64,000 bases of DNA from Earliella scabrosa (GCA_022605405.1 JABYQQ010000004.1:1426001-1490000), one strand, 5' to 3'; shown: positions 23,746 to 36,164, counted from the stretch's first letter. A program made the numbers and translations. The notes: generated from the sequence alone by a model not told the origin.

Positions 23746-24941
23746 TCATGACCACGGTACCACGAGACGCCTGCCGGTGACAACCGCGATGTCGTTGACC
23801 ATCTTACGAGTGACTTGTTGAAGTGTGAGCATGACGTCCCTGGGAACAATCATCAGGCCTGTCAGTGCTGAGGTTAGGAAGAGTTCGAGAACGGCGAGGA
23901 CGTACTGCTCGACGCTCAAACCATGAAGGATCGCGATCAGTTGGAACGGGAGGTACTTCGTCTGCCACGAATGCAGGCGCCGCCCGATGGCCTCCGCGCC
24001 ATAGAAGTCTTGAAGAGCCACGCGTCTCCACCACCTCCCCTTCCGAACGAGCCCGATCGGCGTCGGGTCTCGGAAGAGAGTGTCGAAGAGGGGCCATATT
24101 GGGATCCCGTGGTTGGTGTACAGCCCGCACAGCTGTCCCGCGTCCTCGACCGCACTCCGGATCCTGGGGTTTCCGAGCGCTTGCGGTTGTCGGAGAGCCA
24201 TGAATGGGATGTGCGACAAGACCTTGAAGTCGGAGTCCTCGACGTGGAAGATGACCGTAACCAACCCGCCATCAGATGGACCGAGCATCTCCTTGCCTCT
24301 CTTCTCGGACATGCTAAACGTGTGCTGCTGTTCCTCCCATACCTGCACGAAGTTCGGGTTGATCTCGCACTCGGTCTTGAGGGAAGAGACCCAAAAGGTT
24401 CGAATAAACCACGAGTTTGCAGGTGTGAGGCTCTGCCGCTTGACGGGGGCTATCAGGCACCGGAACACGAGTGGCGCGTCGTTCAGATTGTCCGTACGGC
24501 CGTAGTACATGTACACCAACGCAGTGAGTTGGTAGCACAGCGTGTACGCCTGTGCGTCGAGGAACTGCTGCAAGTCATTGCCGGCGGAGATACAACTGGG
24601 GATCTCGGAGAGCCTACTTGGAAGCGGGAGTGGCTGGTCGGTAGGTGGCACATGTAGTCCACGGGGAGTCGCGACACCGATGCCGCCATTGGAGCGGCAA
24701 ATTTTTCTAGTCCACTCATGTCAGCCTAGAGGCACTAGTGAGTCCATGAGGATACGTACTTATGGGCAGGCCAAGCCGCTCGCTGACATTCCTTGCTGCA
24801 GTAGACGACGTATTCACAGCCGGAACATTGCTTGAGCTGCTTCTGGCCGCGACCCTGGTTGCCTTCCATCTGGCATTCACCACATCGTTTAGGGTCCGGA
24901 GCCACGGTATAAAGCCTTCGTCCGGCGTTGCTGTATGACAT
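23746..24941 (-). CDS. MYND zinc-finger protein, copy 1
   Basis: Two exons on the minus strand, 24941-24760 and 24706-23746; 380 aa. The first exon encodes a MYND finger: CGEC, then CSGC, YCSKECQ and AAWPAHK. The last ligand Cys (HKKIC) lies just past the intron, which confirms the splice. The rest is a domain shared with the genes at 29973-31068 and 41749-42754, with blocks FLDAQAY, YYGRTDNL, TPANSWFIR, VTVIFHVED and a central W/R-rich segment. MYND fingers bind Pro-rich peptides in other proteins; the partner domain is unknown to me. No SET domain is present. The gene points away from the left repeat arm, whose edge lies 281 bp upstream of its ATG. Confidence 0.8.
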
Positions 24942-25008
24942 GTCGATTCGAAGATGGTGAACCAGTGGAGAGAGCTATAACACAAAGAGTAGGACCATTC
25001 GGGTACCA

Positions 25009-25027
25009 GCCACACTGGCAGTGTGGC
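25009..25027. repeat. 19-bp palindrome upstream of MYND copy 1
   Basis: GCCACACTG-G-CAGTGTGGC is a perfect 9-bp inverted repeat around one base. It lies 68 bp upstream of the MYND start. It could be a factor site or chance; no second copy was noticed. Confidence 0.5.
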
Positions 25028-25654
25028 CCTCAAGACAAAGCAGTCGGCTCGTCGGCCCGAATGAGGACAAGTAGGTGTTGGTCGACGTCATATCGCAGCT
25101 GTAGGTGGTGTTTGCGTGTGGTATATGATCGTAGCGGTGGGCGAGACCGCTCGCGAGAATGCGGACGTGGTCGTCTAGTACCAACTTGTGGGAGGAGTCG
25201 TCCAGACGCTCAGATTAAAGCTTAGCGCGCATGTTGACGGCCCGTTCGAGCCGGGTCTAGGCCTGCCCTAACTTGGCGAAACATAGGTCAATCTCAACTT
25301 GCCTCAGAACACAGCAGCACCCAGCTGGTACAGTGCACATCAATCTGTACCAAGCGCTCAGCGCTCAGCATACGATCTGGCTCGACCCAAATGACTATAC
25401 ACGGATCATTCATCCTCGAACGCGCCGCGAGACATCAATAGCGACCCCGGATGCCAGGTTGGCTTGGACTACCGTTCAAATACAGAAGTGTGTGGTGAAA
25501 TGCATTCTTTTGATGCAGCGGTGTTGCCACGCCAGAATACAATACAGTGAGTACGGAGTCCTCTTGTTCTGCGCGAGTCCCGCGGGCGCCACGGCCCACC
25601 ATGTTGCTTTCGGTAGCTCGCGAGCCAATGGGCGAAGACGAGCATATTCCGGCG

Positions 25655-25679
25655 AGAAAACGCAGTAGGTGCGTTTTCT
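25655..25679. repeat. perfect hairpin conserved in both repeat arms (left copy)
   Basis: The 10-base stem AGAAAACGCA pairs perfectly with TGCGTTTTCT around the 5-base loop GTAGG. It sits in the part of the arm that is almost identical to the other arm, whereas flanking DNA has many differences. It could fold in DNA or RNA; its role is unknown. Confidence 0.7.
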
Positions 25680-26417
25680 TGCGCAGAATATGATCGCCAT
25701 CGCTGGCTCAGGCGAGTCCGCAGACAACTGACCGCCGAACGACGAGCAGCAATATGGATGCATGTTGGCATAGGTTGAAGCTCCTGACGAGGGCGTCAGA
25801 AAGGCTGTCGCAAAGGCTAACGGGCGACGAACAGTATCACTCACCACATCTTTGTGGGCCTGCACCAAGCCTGCACTATATGACCTGTCGGCGACAGAGC
25901 AGGGACCAAGCGATGGGCCATCTAGTCATCTTCGAGTGGCGCTGACTTGGTAGGGGTCCTGTGCACGTGGCGGCGCTGTGAGCTAGGGCAACGGAGACGT
26001 GTCATACGTATGCTGGGGAGGAGGAGATGAGAGGATGGAGAGACCTGCCCATTCGACGCACCCTCTTATACCCTCGGGACATCGTGCGTCCACCCAAGAG
26101 ATATCGGCTTCGGACCCATCCCGAACGTCCCACAAGAAAGCCCAACAAGGACTGATCGGACAAGATGGCCCAGATCTCTCGTCATCGCCCCCACCCAAGT
26201 TTCCGGACCTCTGGAGGTACACACTTACCTCTTGCCCGCAGACCCCGATCAATCCCTGCCCGTCCAATGACACACTCCCGCGTGAAACAAGGCCTCGTGG
26301 AGACTTCATATCCCCGTCGGTCTTCTGCCCTATCCCAATGACGCAAACCAGGTCCACGGCGCATCCATGACACCGCAGTGATTATAGGTGATTATTAGCG
26401 AGTCTAGAAGGCGAGTG

Positions 26418-26430
26418 TTCGAGAACATTC
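26418..26430. promoter_or_regulatory. heat-shock-element-like sequence, left arm
   Basis: TTCGAGAACATTC fits the three-unit heat shock element TTCnnGAAnnTTC exactly. The same bases occur in the right arm at 40457-40469 in inverted orientation. Binding by Hsf1 is inference from the consensus. Confidence 0.4.
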
Positions 26431-26839
26431 ACCATCGTCGACCCGCGTGTCTCCGTAGGCATCTTGGAGGCAGCCTCAGGATTCCGGGGTGCAAAACCAA
26501 GGGACCAATGACGGGATACTTGAAGCCTCAACAGCAGCTGTCCAGGGCTCGGGTAAAACCTCCGCACGACAACCGCCTGGCGACCGGGGGTGAGTCAGGA
26601 GAAAGAAGGGGGACGTGAGCGTGGTTCAGAGGAGGAGGCAGAGTGCGTGGTGGGGCTAGCACGGCTCTGATTCGAAGCCCAGAGAGGCACGCCAGCTGCC
26701 GGGATTCTGCGACGAACACGCACGGCACGCACCCGGCGGGACCCTCAGCGTTCAGACCTCAAGCCCCCGCTACGCGACCGCTCAAATCGACGCACGATGT
26801 TGCCTCCTGCTCTGTTCGGGTCCCACGACCCTGCGTCTC

Positions 26840-27050
26840 CTGACGTCCGCGTCGCGCACTGCGGGCCGAACTCTACGGTGGTTCGCTGCGCTCGTGCGAC
26901 TTTGTCGTCGTCGTCTGTCCTTGCGTGCGGTTCGCCCGCTGTAGGCGGTGCGAGCTCGTCGTCTGCGATGGGTGCGAAGCGTTCGGTGAGTGTGTTTGTG
27001 AACCTCGGACGGACTCAAAAATTTTCAGGGCGCTGACTGAGGATGTGATC
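26840..27050 (+). pseudogene. Cys-rich frame, degraded in the other arm
   Basis: In the frame running through 26925, the plus strand reads a dense Cys pattern: CDF, then CPC, RCRRCELVVCDGCEAF and ECVCEP. This resembles a zinc-binding module with CxxC pairs. In the right arm the matching frame has lost several Cys (CDG became SRC and the two last Cys changed), so the pattern is not under shared constraint. I cannot find a start, splice context or continuation. It may be a relic exon of a gene once carried by the repeat. Confidence 0.3.
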
Positions 27051-29520
27051 ATGGCAACAGGACGGCAGACACCATGGCGCACGTCCGGCTTGGAAGCAAC
27101 GGTCACGAACGTGTCGCTCCAAAGCGAGTCGCTGGCTTGCATGATCTCCCAGATAAGTGCAGGTCAGCCCCAAGGACGTACGGGATGGAGGCAGCACATG
27201 AGAGCATATGCATAGGAGCCGAGACATACCGCCGGGACGGTGGTTCCCAAGTGTTGTCGAAGCTTGCGGCTTACAAGGCAGTCTGGTCATCAGACGGGGA
27301 AGGACTCGCACCTTCTCTCCTGCTCCATGCCTCGTGCTACCCGTTCACCTGGCCGTTGAAGCCTCGTAATGCTCGGAGGTTCAGTCGAGTGTATGTATAT
27401 GCCGGCGACGGGTATGAGGAGGAGCCCATACATCAGTCTAGAAATCGACTCACCGCCGGCATTATTACGTCCGCGTCTGGAGGGTCCGTCACGCCTTCTG
27501 ACGCGCTACATCCCCGCCATCCACTTATCCATCCATTCACCCTTCACCCCTCCCGCTGTGCAGCCTCTGGCCCAGTGCCATCCAGACTCCGATTGCAGCG
27601 CGGCAACCCGCACGTAAAGGGCACGGACACATCGGTCACCGGGGACCCCCGCTCGCAGCGCACTTAGGACGAGCAGGGACGAGCTCACGGGAAGACCCAG
27701 CTAGCCGCCCGCCCCCGCGATCGCAGCGGATCGATGGGCGGGATGGGTCTGCGCCCGCTTTCCGTTCTGGAAGAAAGCGTCGAGTACAGGCACGCACCGC
27801 TCGGCAGCGGGCGGATACGACTGCGACACTGCGACCAACCAGATTACCAAGGGATGTGACCACAAGTACCAGTGTGCGATCCGAACGCATTGTCGTGCTC
27901 GGCGCAATGCACACACGGAGATAGGAGTCGAACGGCCTGCGGGTAGGTACCACACGGTTCCTTTCTGGGCTGACGCACTATTATCGTCGCAAGGTCGAGT
28001 CAGGCCTCAGAACTGCACTCGAGTACGTACACCTACTCGTCGCGGGCACGTCGAGTGAGCTCGACCACCTCGGAGTCCGAACGCAGCGCGTCCCCGAACT
28101 ACAAATACGTACGTCTTACAAGTTACGGTATGACATGACCTCGGCCATCTCGATTACCAAGAGCATTTCTCCCAGGTTGTCCCGAGCACATGCGCAAGGC
28201 CGATTTTCACGGACGGGCTCGCTTCGCTGAGCCTCAAGGGCAGCGTGGGGGTTCTGCACAGCGCACGATGATCTCGGTTCGCGATCTTTTATCTCCTCCC
28301 AGTTCCGCGCAGGACATTAAGTCGACTAATGGCGGGGAACTAGTTCATCACTATTCACCAACTACTGACTTGCCTGACCAACCAGCATGAGACTTTGAAA
28401 CTAGTGCGCCGGCCGGTGTAGCGTCAGCTCTATCAAAGAGAGTTAACGCCGGAGGGATCTGCGAACTCTATTGCTGCCGGTGACGGGATCCATGAGTATA
28501 TGTTTTGCTAAAACATATCCATATCGTACGTACTCTGTCCTGCAACAACGCCTCTATCGGCATATGTACCGCGCTAGCCGTCGGCGGTGCTCGCAGTTAG
28601 CCATGCGCATCGTTCGATTGGGCTCGCACGCGTGTACGTTGGCAGGCAGAATGCAGAAGGCAGACGCGTGGAGCGGGTATCAAGCAAGAAGACGGAAGGT
28701 GTCTGCTGGAAGAGACACATGTACGGCACTTACAGAAGAAGCAGGGCGCGTGCCAGGATCTTGTATTGCAGAAGCCGGAAACTGCGAAAGGAGCGGGCGA
28801 AAACCGCGGAGTGGGAACCACGGGGGAGCGTCGCGACGCTGAGAGACACCGGCGAAGAGAACCTCGCGAAGCTTGCGTTCGGAATACTTACGCGGGCCCC
28901 GTGTCGAGAACGGGCCAACGAAGTCGATGCATATGGTCAGACGGAGAGGCGTTCGTCGAGCGATGCCGTGGGCGTGGCCGGTGTGCACACTGTCCACCGA
29001 AGTGCATCAGGACGCGTGGTTACGTGCAGTTGGGGAGACGAGGACGAAAGAGACGGGGAGGACGATGGCCACGGAGCGCTTCATAAGTATAAGACATTCG
29101 TGATGCACGGTCGTGGGAGGGAAGGTCCGGAATCGGGCACGAGATCTGGCCACAGGATCGGGGCGAGGGTACAAGCGCCCTCGACTGAGTCGGACTCGCG
29201 GCCAAGAGGACCATGTCCGCCGTCCCGACTGAGTCGGGGGCGCAGCATGCCCGCCGACAACTGTAGCGGCCCGGCCAACCTCTGTACTCGGTGCTCCGAG
29301 GCTGCAGTGGGGGAATTCAGAGTTTTCCGTATATCCGTATATGGCAGGTGTAGTGATTGTGTGCGTGTCTCGACACTGAAACTTGTGAGAGTACTCCCGA
29401 GGAGGACAGAATGCCCGACCCAGGGGAACGCACCGTTGTGTGAGTCTATCGGCGTACCAGGCGGCGTCCTGGCAAGGCGTAGCAAGATGCCGATCAAATC
29501 GTACATGTACAGGGAGCGGC

Positions 29521-29972
29521 GGTGTTGAGTGCAATAAGTACTGTGCCACACGACCTCCGCTTGAGACGCTTTCAGGAGAGGTTCAAGCGTAGTCTGAAGG
29601 CGCCGATGTCTCTGGCCCAAGACGGCAGTGACTGGAGATGTACCTGTCAACGGGCCTGCGTGAGCATGACAGACGCCACACTGTTGACACACGCACATCA
29701 CTGAGCGGCAGCCGCAGCAGCAATCAGCAGCAGTAGCAGCAGCAGCAATAGCGCTGGTGCGGTCCGAATCAAACAAATATTGCGTTGCACTGTTCACTGG
29801 TTCAGCTTGACAAGGTCACGGATAGGTTGAATCAGTAACACATACCCGGCCTGACGCGTCCGGCTGTAGACATTGTGAGCACACGGCTAGACAATACCGC
29901 GAGGAAGAAGAGCATCAATACTCACCTCAGATATGGGCACGCTATGCACGACGCGAGGTGAGCATCAGCACG
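29521..29972. other. inner edge of left arm with CAG-rich microsatellite
   Basis: A stretch at about 29707-29752 is made of CAG/CAA/TAG triplets (imperfect CAG repeat). Weak similarity to the right arm may continue to about 29640. No gene seen before the MYND gene that ends at 29973. Confidence 0.45.
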
Positions 29973-31068
29973 CTATACCGGCGTCACGCACGCGTAGGAT
30001 CTGAGCACGTACAGTTCCGAATTCAAGCAAGCGAACATGCCCGTCAGCTGGCTCGGTGTGCAGCCCGTCCTGAACGTCCCAGCGTACCGGTCCAGCAAGT
30101 CCGTCCGCCACTTGTTCTCAAACGCCACGTGCTCCCACTGCCGCCTTCCCGTCTTCACGAGCTTCGCGGGGAGCGCGAGCCTCGACATCGGGTGCAGAAG
30201 CGGCCACATATGGACCCCGTTGTTGATGTAGATGCTGCACATCCGCACGACGTCCTCCAGCGCGCACCGGTACCCCGCGTGCTGCAGCGCGCCCGTCTCG
30301 GTCTCCCGCAGGATCCACACGGGGACGTGGGTCACGACGAGCATCTCGTACCCTTCAATGTGGAAGATGACCGTGACGATACCGGCGTACCGAGACCCAT
30401 ATGCGCTCCTGCCGCCCTCCTCGGACATGGTCATGGTCTCCGCCTGCTGATCCCAGAGCTGCGCGAATGACGGGTCGCGCCGGACCTCCTCCGCGTAGGA
30501 CGTCGGGCGCCATGCGCGCAGGACCCAATTGTTGGCGGGGTTCGGGTGCGGGACTTGGATCGGGGCCGCTCTGCAGCGTACGACAAGCTTCGCAGCCGGG
30601 AGCGTGTCCGTGCGGCCGAGGACGAGGTATGCGATGGTGCTCATGATGTTCGCCAGCCCGTAGTGATGCGCGTCGAGGAACCTCACGAAATCGTCTTGAC
30701 CGGCCACTTCGATGGGGCTAGGCAGGATGCGCGGGTTGCAGGGCCCAATCGGAGCAGGGAAGAGCGTCCAATCCGAGGTTCCATAGGCGACGTCGCGCGC
30801 CATCTTGCCGACCACCGTCCTCCTGGAGCGGCAGAGTGCCCTAATCATTGTCGTACGTGAGCATATAGGAAATAGAGCCAGAAATGCGTATCCGGAGCGT
30901 GCATAACAGTACTGACTTGTGGGAAGGCCATGACGCGCGTTGGCACTCTCTGCTACAGTAAAAGGTGAACCTACAATTGGCGCATCGTTTCAGTATCCCC
31001 GCTTCGCCGGCTTCTGGGGCTTCCTGAATGCCGCAGTTGTCGCATCGCGGTGTGTCCTGAGACGACAT
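29973..31068 (-). CDS. MYND zinc-finger protein, copy 2
   Basis: Two exons on the minus strand, 31068-30917 and 30840-29973; 339 aa. The MYND finger lies in exon 1 (CDNC, then CANC, YCSRECQ and SWPSHK), and its last ligand Cys follows the intron (HKALC), exactly as in copy 1. The downstream domain aligns with copy 1 through FLDAHHY, VLGRTDTL, PANNWVLRAW, VTVIFHIEG and a CALEDVVRMCSIYINNG block. It lies between the two repeat arms, on the same strand as copy 1. Function is unknown beyond possible peptide binding by the finger. Confidence 0.8.
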
Positions 31069-32698
31069 TGAGGGTGATGAGGAAGTGTGTCGTCAAAAGA
31101 ATCGCACTAGGCGCATGGGTGTTGATAGGCGCTCATTGGTGATCGGGGTGGAGGCTGGAGCTCTGAGATAACGTCAACTGTGAGACTGTGTACTGTGAGA
31201 TGCTGGTTGCTTCAGCCTTACGATGTACTCACTGGACGCCCTGAAGCGGTCTGGCGTGGACGTGTCAACGTTATAACTTGAAGATCAGTGTAGCAGAGCG
31301 TTGGAGTTTGGGATTGGGCAGTCCCGATTTAGACTGAATGCTTAGTCAGCACTTATGGTTGTTCCTGCCCTGTAATGGTATGACTTCGGCAATGTCAACG
31401 TTCGCAACTCAGCCTTACGGTTCATCGTTGTCAATCGCACTCGGCTCGCCCCGCTCTTCAATTGCAACGTTCAACACAGACTTTCAAGCACTGCATAGCC
31501 GCCCATGAATATTTGAATCCGCGTTGTCAATGCTACGTTTATGACGGTCGTGTTGTTACTAGCCCCTACTTCTTACAGCACCAGCCTACCAGGAAGCGAA
31601 CGAAGACGGGCCGGCCAGTAGCTCGAACCAATCACGTCTTAGCATGTCAGCCAGAGCCTGAGAGCGTCCCACGGGCCACAACGGGGACCACAAACGTGTG
31701 TACACCGTGACGGCGTGCATCCCCAAATATCAAGGCCTTTGACATGTTTGCTGCAAGGCATGAAATGTTTGTGAAGTTTTTGACTGACAAAGGGCCCTTT
31801 GTCCCAACTCGTGATAGGTAGTAGGTTCTCGGACACATTTTCTATGCTGCGATATCCGGTGATGCTTGCCGTGTACAACCAACCTCCTTGAAGCTTCGGT
31901 AAACGCACACCACATTCTCGCACTCGCGACTCGCACGCGCGCGCGAATCGCCAACGCGACGCGGGCCTAGATCGGCGCGCAACCGTCAAGTTCTGTCCGT
32001 TGTTGTAACTTGTCCGTGCGCACCGGAGGGGCTCGCATCGCGGACATATTGTTATGTGGCGAGCAAGGTGTCCGGGTGCCGTACTGACGCTGCATATGGC
32101 ATACATGAGTCGAGAACGGGCAAGTCAGTCCTCTGCAGAGCAACGGCCGAAGGCGAGCAGGAGGCGCGAGGTACGACCATGGCAACGTGTTGGCGCTCTG
32201 CGGCGGGCCACTCGACCTCCCTGCAGAGCGGCGCCTGTATGTCGAAGTCTACAGTCCGCGGTCCAATAACCTCCCCGGCGCTCGATGGCCTCCTCCGTGC
32301 CCGCACTGTGCCCGACGACCGCCGGTGGATCCTTTCGTCGCACAAAGCATAATGCACAGAGGGCGGGTGATCCGTCGACGTCCTGGTCCGGTATCATAGA
32401 TATACAACAAGATTACTGCGAGCGTAGCAGGTATAAGGCCCAATATGGGTCCGCGTCTAACTCCTGGAAAAAAGCACGCCATCCTCGGTCAGCAAAACGT
32501 TCGTGTGGAGGCAGTGATAGAGCAGGAGGCCTGAGGAAAGGTGGGCAGCGGGTGAGAGGGGAGGTGGAGGAGTGTGACGTCGACCGCAGAGCATAGTGGA
32601 TGGAGTACGCACCGAGATCCAAGTATCCAAGAAAAGCAGCAATAAGTCAAATAATGATACGCCCCCCCTCCACTACTCGTGCCCGTCACCGTCAGTGC
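31069..32698. other. intergenic, no gene seen
   Basis: 1.6 kb between MYND copy 2 and the 3' end of the FAD monooxygenase. The frames here are short and overlapping on both strands with no recognisable domain. Part of the sequence (31320-31600) is AT-richer than the surroundings. Confidence 0.45.
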
Positions 32699-34597
32699 TC
32701 AGCGCTCGTCGAGCATCCGCATCGCCCGCGCGACATCCCCATCCACCGTCGTCGTCCACGCCCACTCCCAATTCGCCCGTATCCGCCTCTGGATCTCCTC
32801 CAGCCTCCTCGCGTCCTCGCTCCCCGGCACGCACCCCGCGGGCCGCTCAAAGGTGAGCCCGCGGTAGTTGAGCGTGTAGAGCAGGCCGTTCTCGCGCGAC
32901 TTGTCCTGCACGCCCTGCGCGAACGGCCGTCGGACCCTGTCGTACGCGCGCAGCGCGCGGTCGACCGTGGTGAGCGTCGTCCGCCGGTCGCCGAGTACGG
33001 TCGCGAGAAGGAATGCGTCCTAGAGGGCGTGAGTGAGTAGAGGCGTGGGGCGAGTTAGGGTTGGTTAGGATCGGTCGACCGGACTAGATGAGACGTACCT
33101 CGATAGCTTGACCCGCGCCTGCGCCCTGGTAGGGCATCATTGCGTGCGCCTGCAATGCAAGCGTTTGAGCCACTTGGCAGTTCACGCTCACCACAAAGCC
33201 CATGCGATACGCACCGCATCGCCCACCAACGCTACCCTCCCGGCGACAAAGGAAGGTAGAGGTAACGTTGTGTGCACTGCCCACCTACTCGCCCGCTCTA
33301 CGCACTGCTCGGTGTCAGCCTGACCTTCACCCCCACAAGGCCTCGCGCGGGGTACGCACCTGGAAGAGGGCGCGCACCTCGGGCTCCCACTGCTCAAAGT
33401 CGGTGAGGAGCTCGGACTGGGGGACGTCCTGCACCCACGAGCCGCTGAACGTCGTGTTCTCCGCGTCGTACCGCGCCCGGAACGCGGCAAAGTTGATGTA
33501 CGCGCCGCGCGAGATCGGGTACACGGTGACCTCCTGGAAGTGCCAGTAAGGTGAGCGGGTCAGCGGCCGCAGAACAGGCGAGGGAGCAGACCGGCCGACT
33601 GACCGAGTTCTTTCCGAGGTACTGGTGCGCCACAAAAAGTCAGCTTTCCTTTCTGTGACGAGCGGGCATAGATGAGGGACGGGTCGACACGTACTAGCAT
33701 GGAGTGCTCGAGCACTCGATGGTGCGGCATACGCCTGCGCAGGGCCTCCGCGGGGATGAGCGCGCGGTACGCGACCGTGCCGCTCCATTTTGGCTGGGCG
33801 GCGGCGAGGACGTTCCTCGCGTCCTGGGGACGCCCCTCGGCCCTCGCGATCGCCGCGAGCTCTTCGACGAGGCAGGTCCGGACGGCCGACTTGACGCCGT
33901 CCGCGCCGATGAGGACGTCGCAGGTCGCCGTCGAGCCGTCGTGGAACTCGAGGTGTATCCTTGGCTGCCGCGCCCGGGACTGCGTGTACGAGACGAGGCG
34001 TTTGTTCGTGTGCTTGCGGCAGGCGGGGCCGAGGTGTCTGAGGAGGGTGCTGTGGAAATCCGCGCGGTGAAAGGCGAGCAGGCCTCCTTTGAGGGAATGA
34101 GTGCGTTCGGAAGCTCAGCAAGTGCGCGGCGCGGCGAGGGTGGTGGGGACTGCGTTACCTGGAGTAGAGAGTGTGTGGAAGTCGACACCGGCAGGCTGGT
34201 CGGCCTTGCGCATCGTGAATGCGACTCCTGTGGACCGCGTCAAGTCAGAGGCATGACGAGAAAGGAAAGAGTGCAATGAGCCGAACAGAATCACGCACTG
34301 GGGAGTTCGGTGGGCGGGAGCATGGAGACCTTGGCCAGGTCGTCACCAAGGCCGAGGGCACATAGCACCTTCCAGGCGCGAGGCCAGACACCGATACCAG
34401 CGCCGAGTTCGGTGAATACCCTGGCGGCCTCGTATACATCGACTTGGATGTCATGGTAGCGAGAGAGGGCAACGGCACAAACTAGGCCACCGACTCCACC
34501 TCCGCTGAAATACCGGAACGACGTCAGCAGTGGCTCAGGTAGCAGGATCGAGAAATGAGGCCTACCAGATCGCGACACGGAACTTGGTCGAGGACAT
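32699..34597 (-). CDS. FAD-dependent aromatic monooxygenase (salicylate hydroxylase-like)
   Basis: Nine exons on the minus strand: 34597-34566, 34504-34299, 34227-34159, 34086-33695, 33621-33604, 33533-33360, 33304-33215, 33149-33099, 33019-32699; 450 aa. FAD motif GxGxxG is in ICGGGVGGL (12-17, formed across the first intron), the DG motif in LIGADGVKS (163-166), and the GD motif in VALVGDA (325-326) followed by HAMMPYQGAGAGQAIEDA. These three motifs define class A flavoprotein monooxygenases, which hydroxylate phenolic or other aromatic substrates with NAD(P)H. The substrate cannot be read. Exon 5 is only 18 nt (YLGKNS). It is the only clear enzyme gene in the centre of the inverted repeat. 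Confidence 0.9.
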
Positions 34598-35599
34598 GGG
34601 GACAGAAAGCGGAGGACGGGGAGAGGATCAGGTACCGCGTATCGAGTTCGAGGAGGCTGAAACAAGGAACGGGTATAAGTATAAGCTGCGAGACGTCATG
34701 GGAGCGCCAAACGGGGGAGAAACGTACAGGATTCTAGCTGATCGACATGTGGAGTGTGGGACGGAGGTGGTGGGAGGTGATGGGAGAGTGGGAAGAAGGA
34801 GGTTGGCAGGAGGCGGGAGGCGAGGGCGAGGAGGAGGGGCTGACGGGAGGCTGGAGAGCGGCGGAGGAGCCGGAAGGTTTTGGGTTCGGCAGCAGTAAGC
34901 GTCGCGAAAAAGACGGATGAGGGCGACCTGGAGCGCCATGTGGGCAGGACTCGCACGAAATGGTCGGAAGAGAGCAGGCGGGTTGCCTTTTCCCCAGGCT
35001 TGTGCGGCCGCAATGGGCCAGGGCTGCGAGGCACACGGAGAATGATCTGGGTGACGCCCAGGATCGCGACGCGTCCGCCACGTCTCGCCATGCCTCGATG
35101 CATGCATGCAGACGTGCATACGAGAGTGCGCAGACGCGGCTGCTGGCACGGTGGTGAATGTCGCTGAGCGCGTTGGTTCAGGTGTACGAGCGTGGACGAC
35201 CAGCCCGCGCTCGCATTCCCGTCGAGGCGCCTCCACCGCGATCGCTAACTGAATCTAATCGGGAATCAACTCACCGAGTCGGACTAGTCCCACCGATCCA
35301 CTTGGACGTCCTCACCACCGCGTCTGACTCCGCCCGCGTTCGACTCCCGCCAGGCGTATCCTTCATTCCCTGCCATCTCGACATCCTCGACGGCAAGTAT
35401 AAGATCGGCATGCGAGCAAGCAGCTACATATGTACTTCAGCAAGCACGATGCTGGACGGACGACGATCGCGGGCCTACCTAGCTCCCGTTTCGCCCAGAG
35501 AATGTGCCACTGCACCTTCCGCCAAAGCAAATGTCGTGCGGCGCAACACGAGTACGCTGCGTATCACCCGCCGCTCGCTCGACAAACGATACCCATGTC
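34598..35599. other. promoter side of the monooxygenase, no gene seen
   Basis: Purine-rich stretches on the plus strand (about 34750-34870), equivalent to pyrimidine tracts just upstream of the minus-strand gene, fit a fungal promoter. No supported frame runs up to the right repeat arm. Confidence 0.4.
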
Positions 35600-36164
35600 G
35601 GGCCCTGTACGATTTGATCGGTATCCTTGCCACGCCTGCCGTGGCACGACTCTGCGGCGCCGCCCGGCGCGCCGATAGATTCACGCCCGCTGCGTGCGTG
35701 GTATGTTTTCGAGGTCCGCTGTATTCAGGGTTGTCGCATCTGTCATCCTCGCGAGGCGTTGCTGTCCCGGTAGAACTTCGGGCAGAGAGGTAAGAGCAAG
35801 CACCAGAGGCGAGTCTCTCATCATCCAGCAAACGCTAGCGCTGGGTGCGAGCTTTCGAATCTTGATCTGACCACACTTGCCTTATTCGGCAACCACCGAG
35901 TCTCCGACGCCACCCACCCTTTCGAGCCATCTGCAGTCGGAATAAGTACAGCGAGCACCGGTGAGCGGACGTCGGTCGCGCCGCTGCGATCGTCGGCGTG
36001 CATGCTGCGCCCCCGAATCAGTCGGGACGGCGGACATGGGCCTCTTGGCCGCGAGTCCGACTCAGTCGAGGGCGCTTGTCCTCTTGCCCGAATCTGTGGG
36101 CCAGATCTCGTGCCCGATGTCTGGACGTGCCTTCTTCCCTCCCACGCGTCACGACCGTGCCTAA

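Larger units (their letters stand above)
25222..29520 (+). repeat. left arm of large imperfect inverted repeat
   Basis: Read on the plus strand, this stretch matches the minus strand of about 35600-41657. Landmarks pair in order: 25222 with 41657, 25625-25707 with 41278-41195, 26388-26430 with 40498-40457, 26800-27050 with 40085-39840, 27680-27780 with 39125-39010, 28190-28320 with 38316-38190, 28560-29095 with 37960-37390, 29105-29260 with 36170-36000, and 29491-29515 with 35625-35605. Similarity by eye is about 80-90% with small indels, and nearly perfect around 25625-25707. No intact gene is visible. Long GC-rich frames within it shift between the two arms and are not supported. The inner end is vague. 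Confidence 0.85.

Noticed and set aside
28587..29528. 313-residue plus-strand frame in the left repeat arm
   Set aside because: The matching frame in the right arm is broken by indels and by the insert, and the sequence has no domain. It is likely an accidental GC-rich frame.
29081..29797. 238-residue minus-strand frame with a Cys/His cluster, possibly retroelement integrase
   Set aside because: The resemblance to an integrase zinc-binding region is too weak: no DDE or reverse transcriptase motifs follow, and the matching region of the other arm does not keep the frame.
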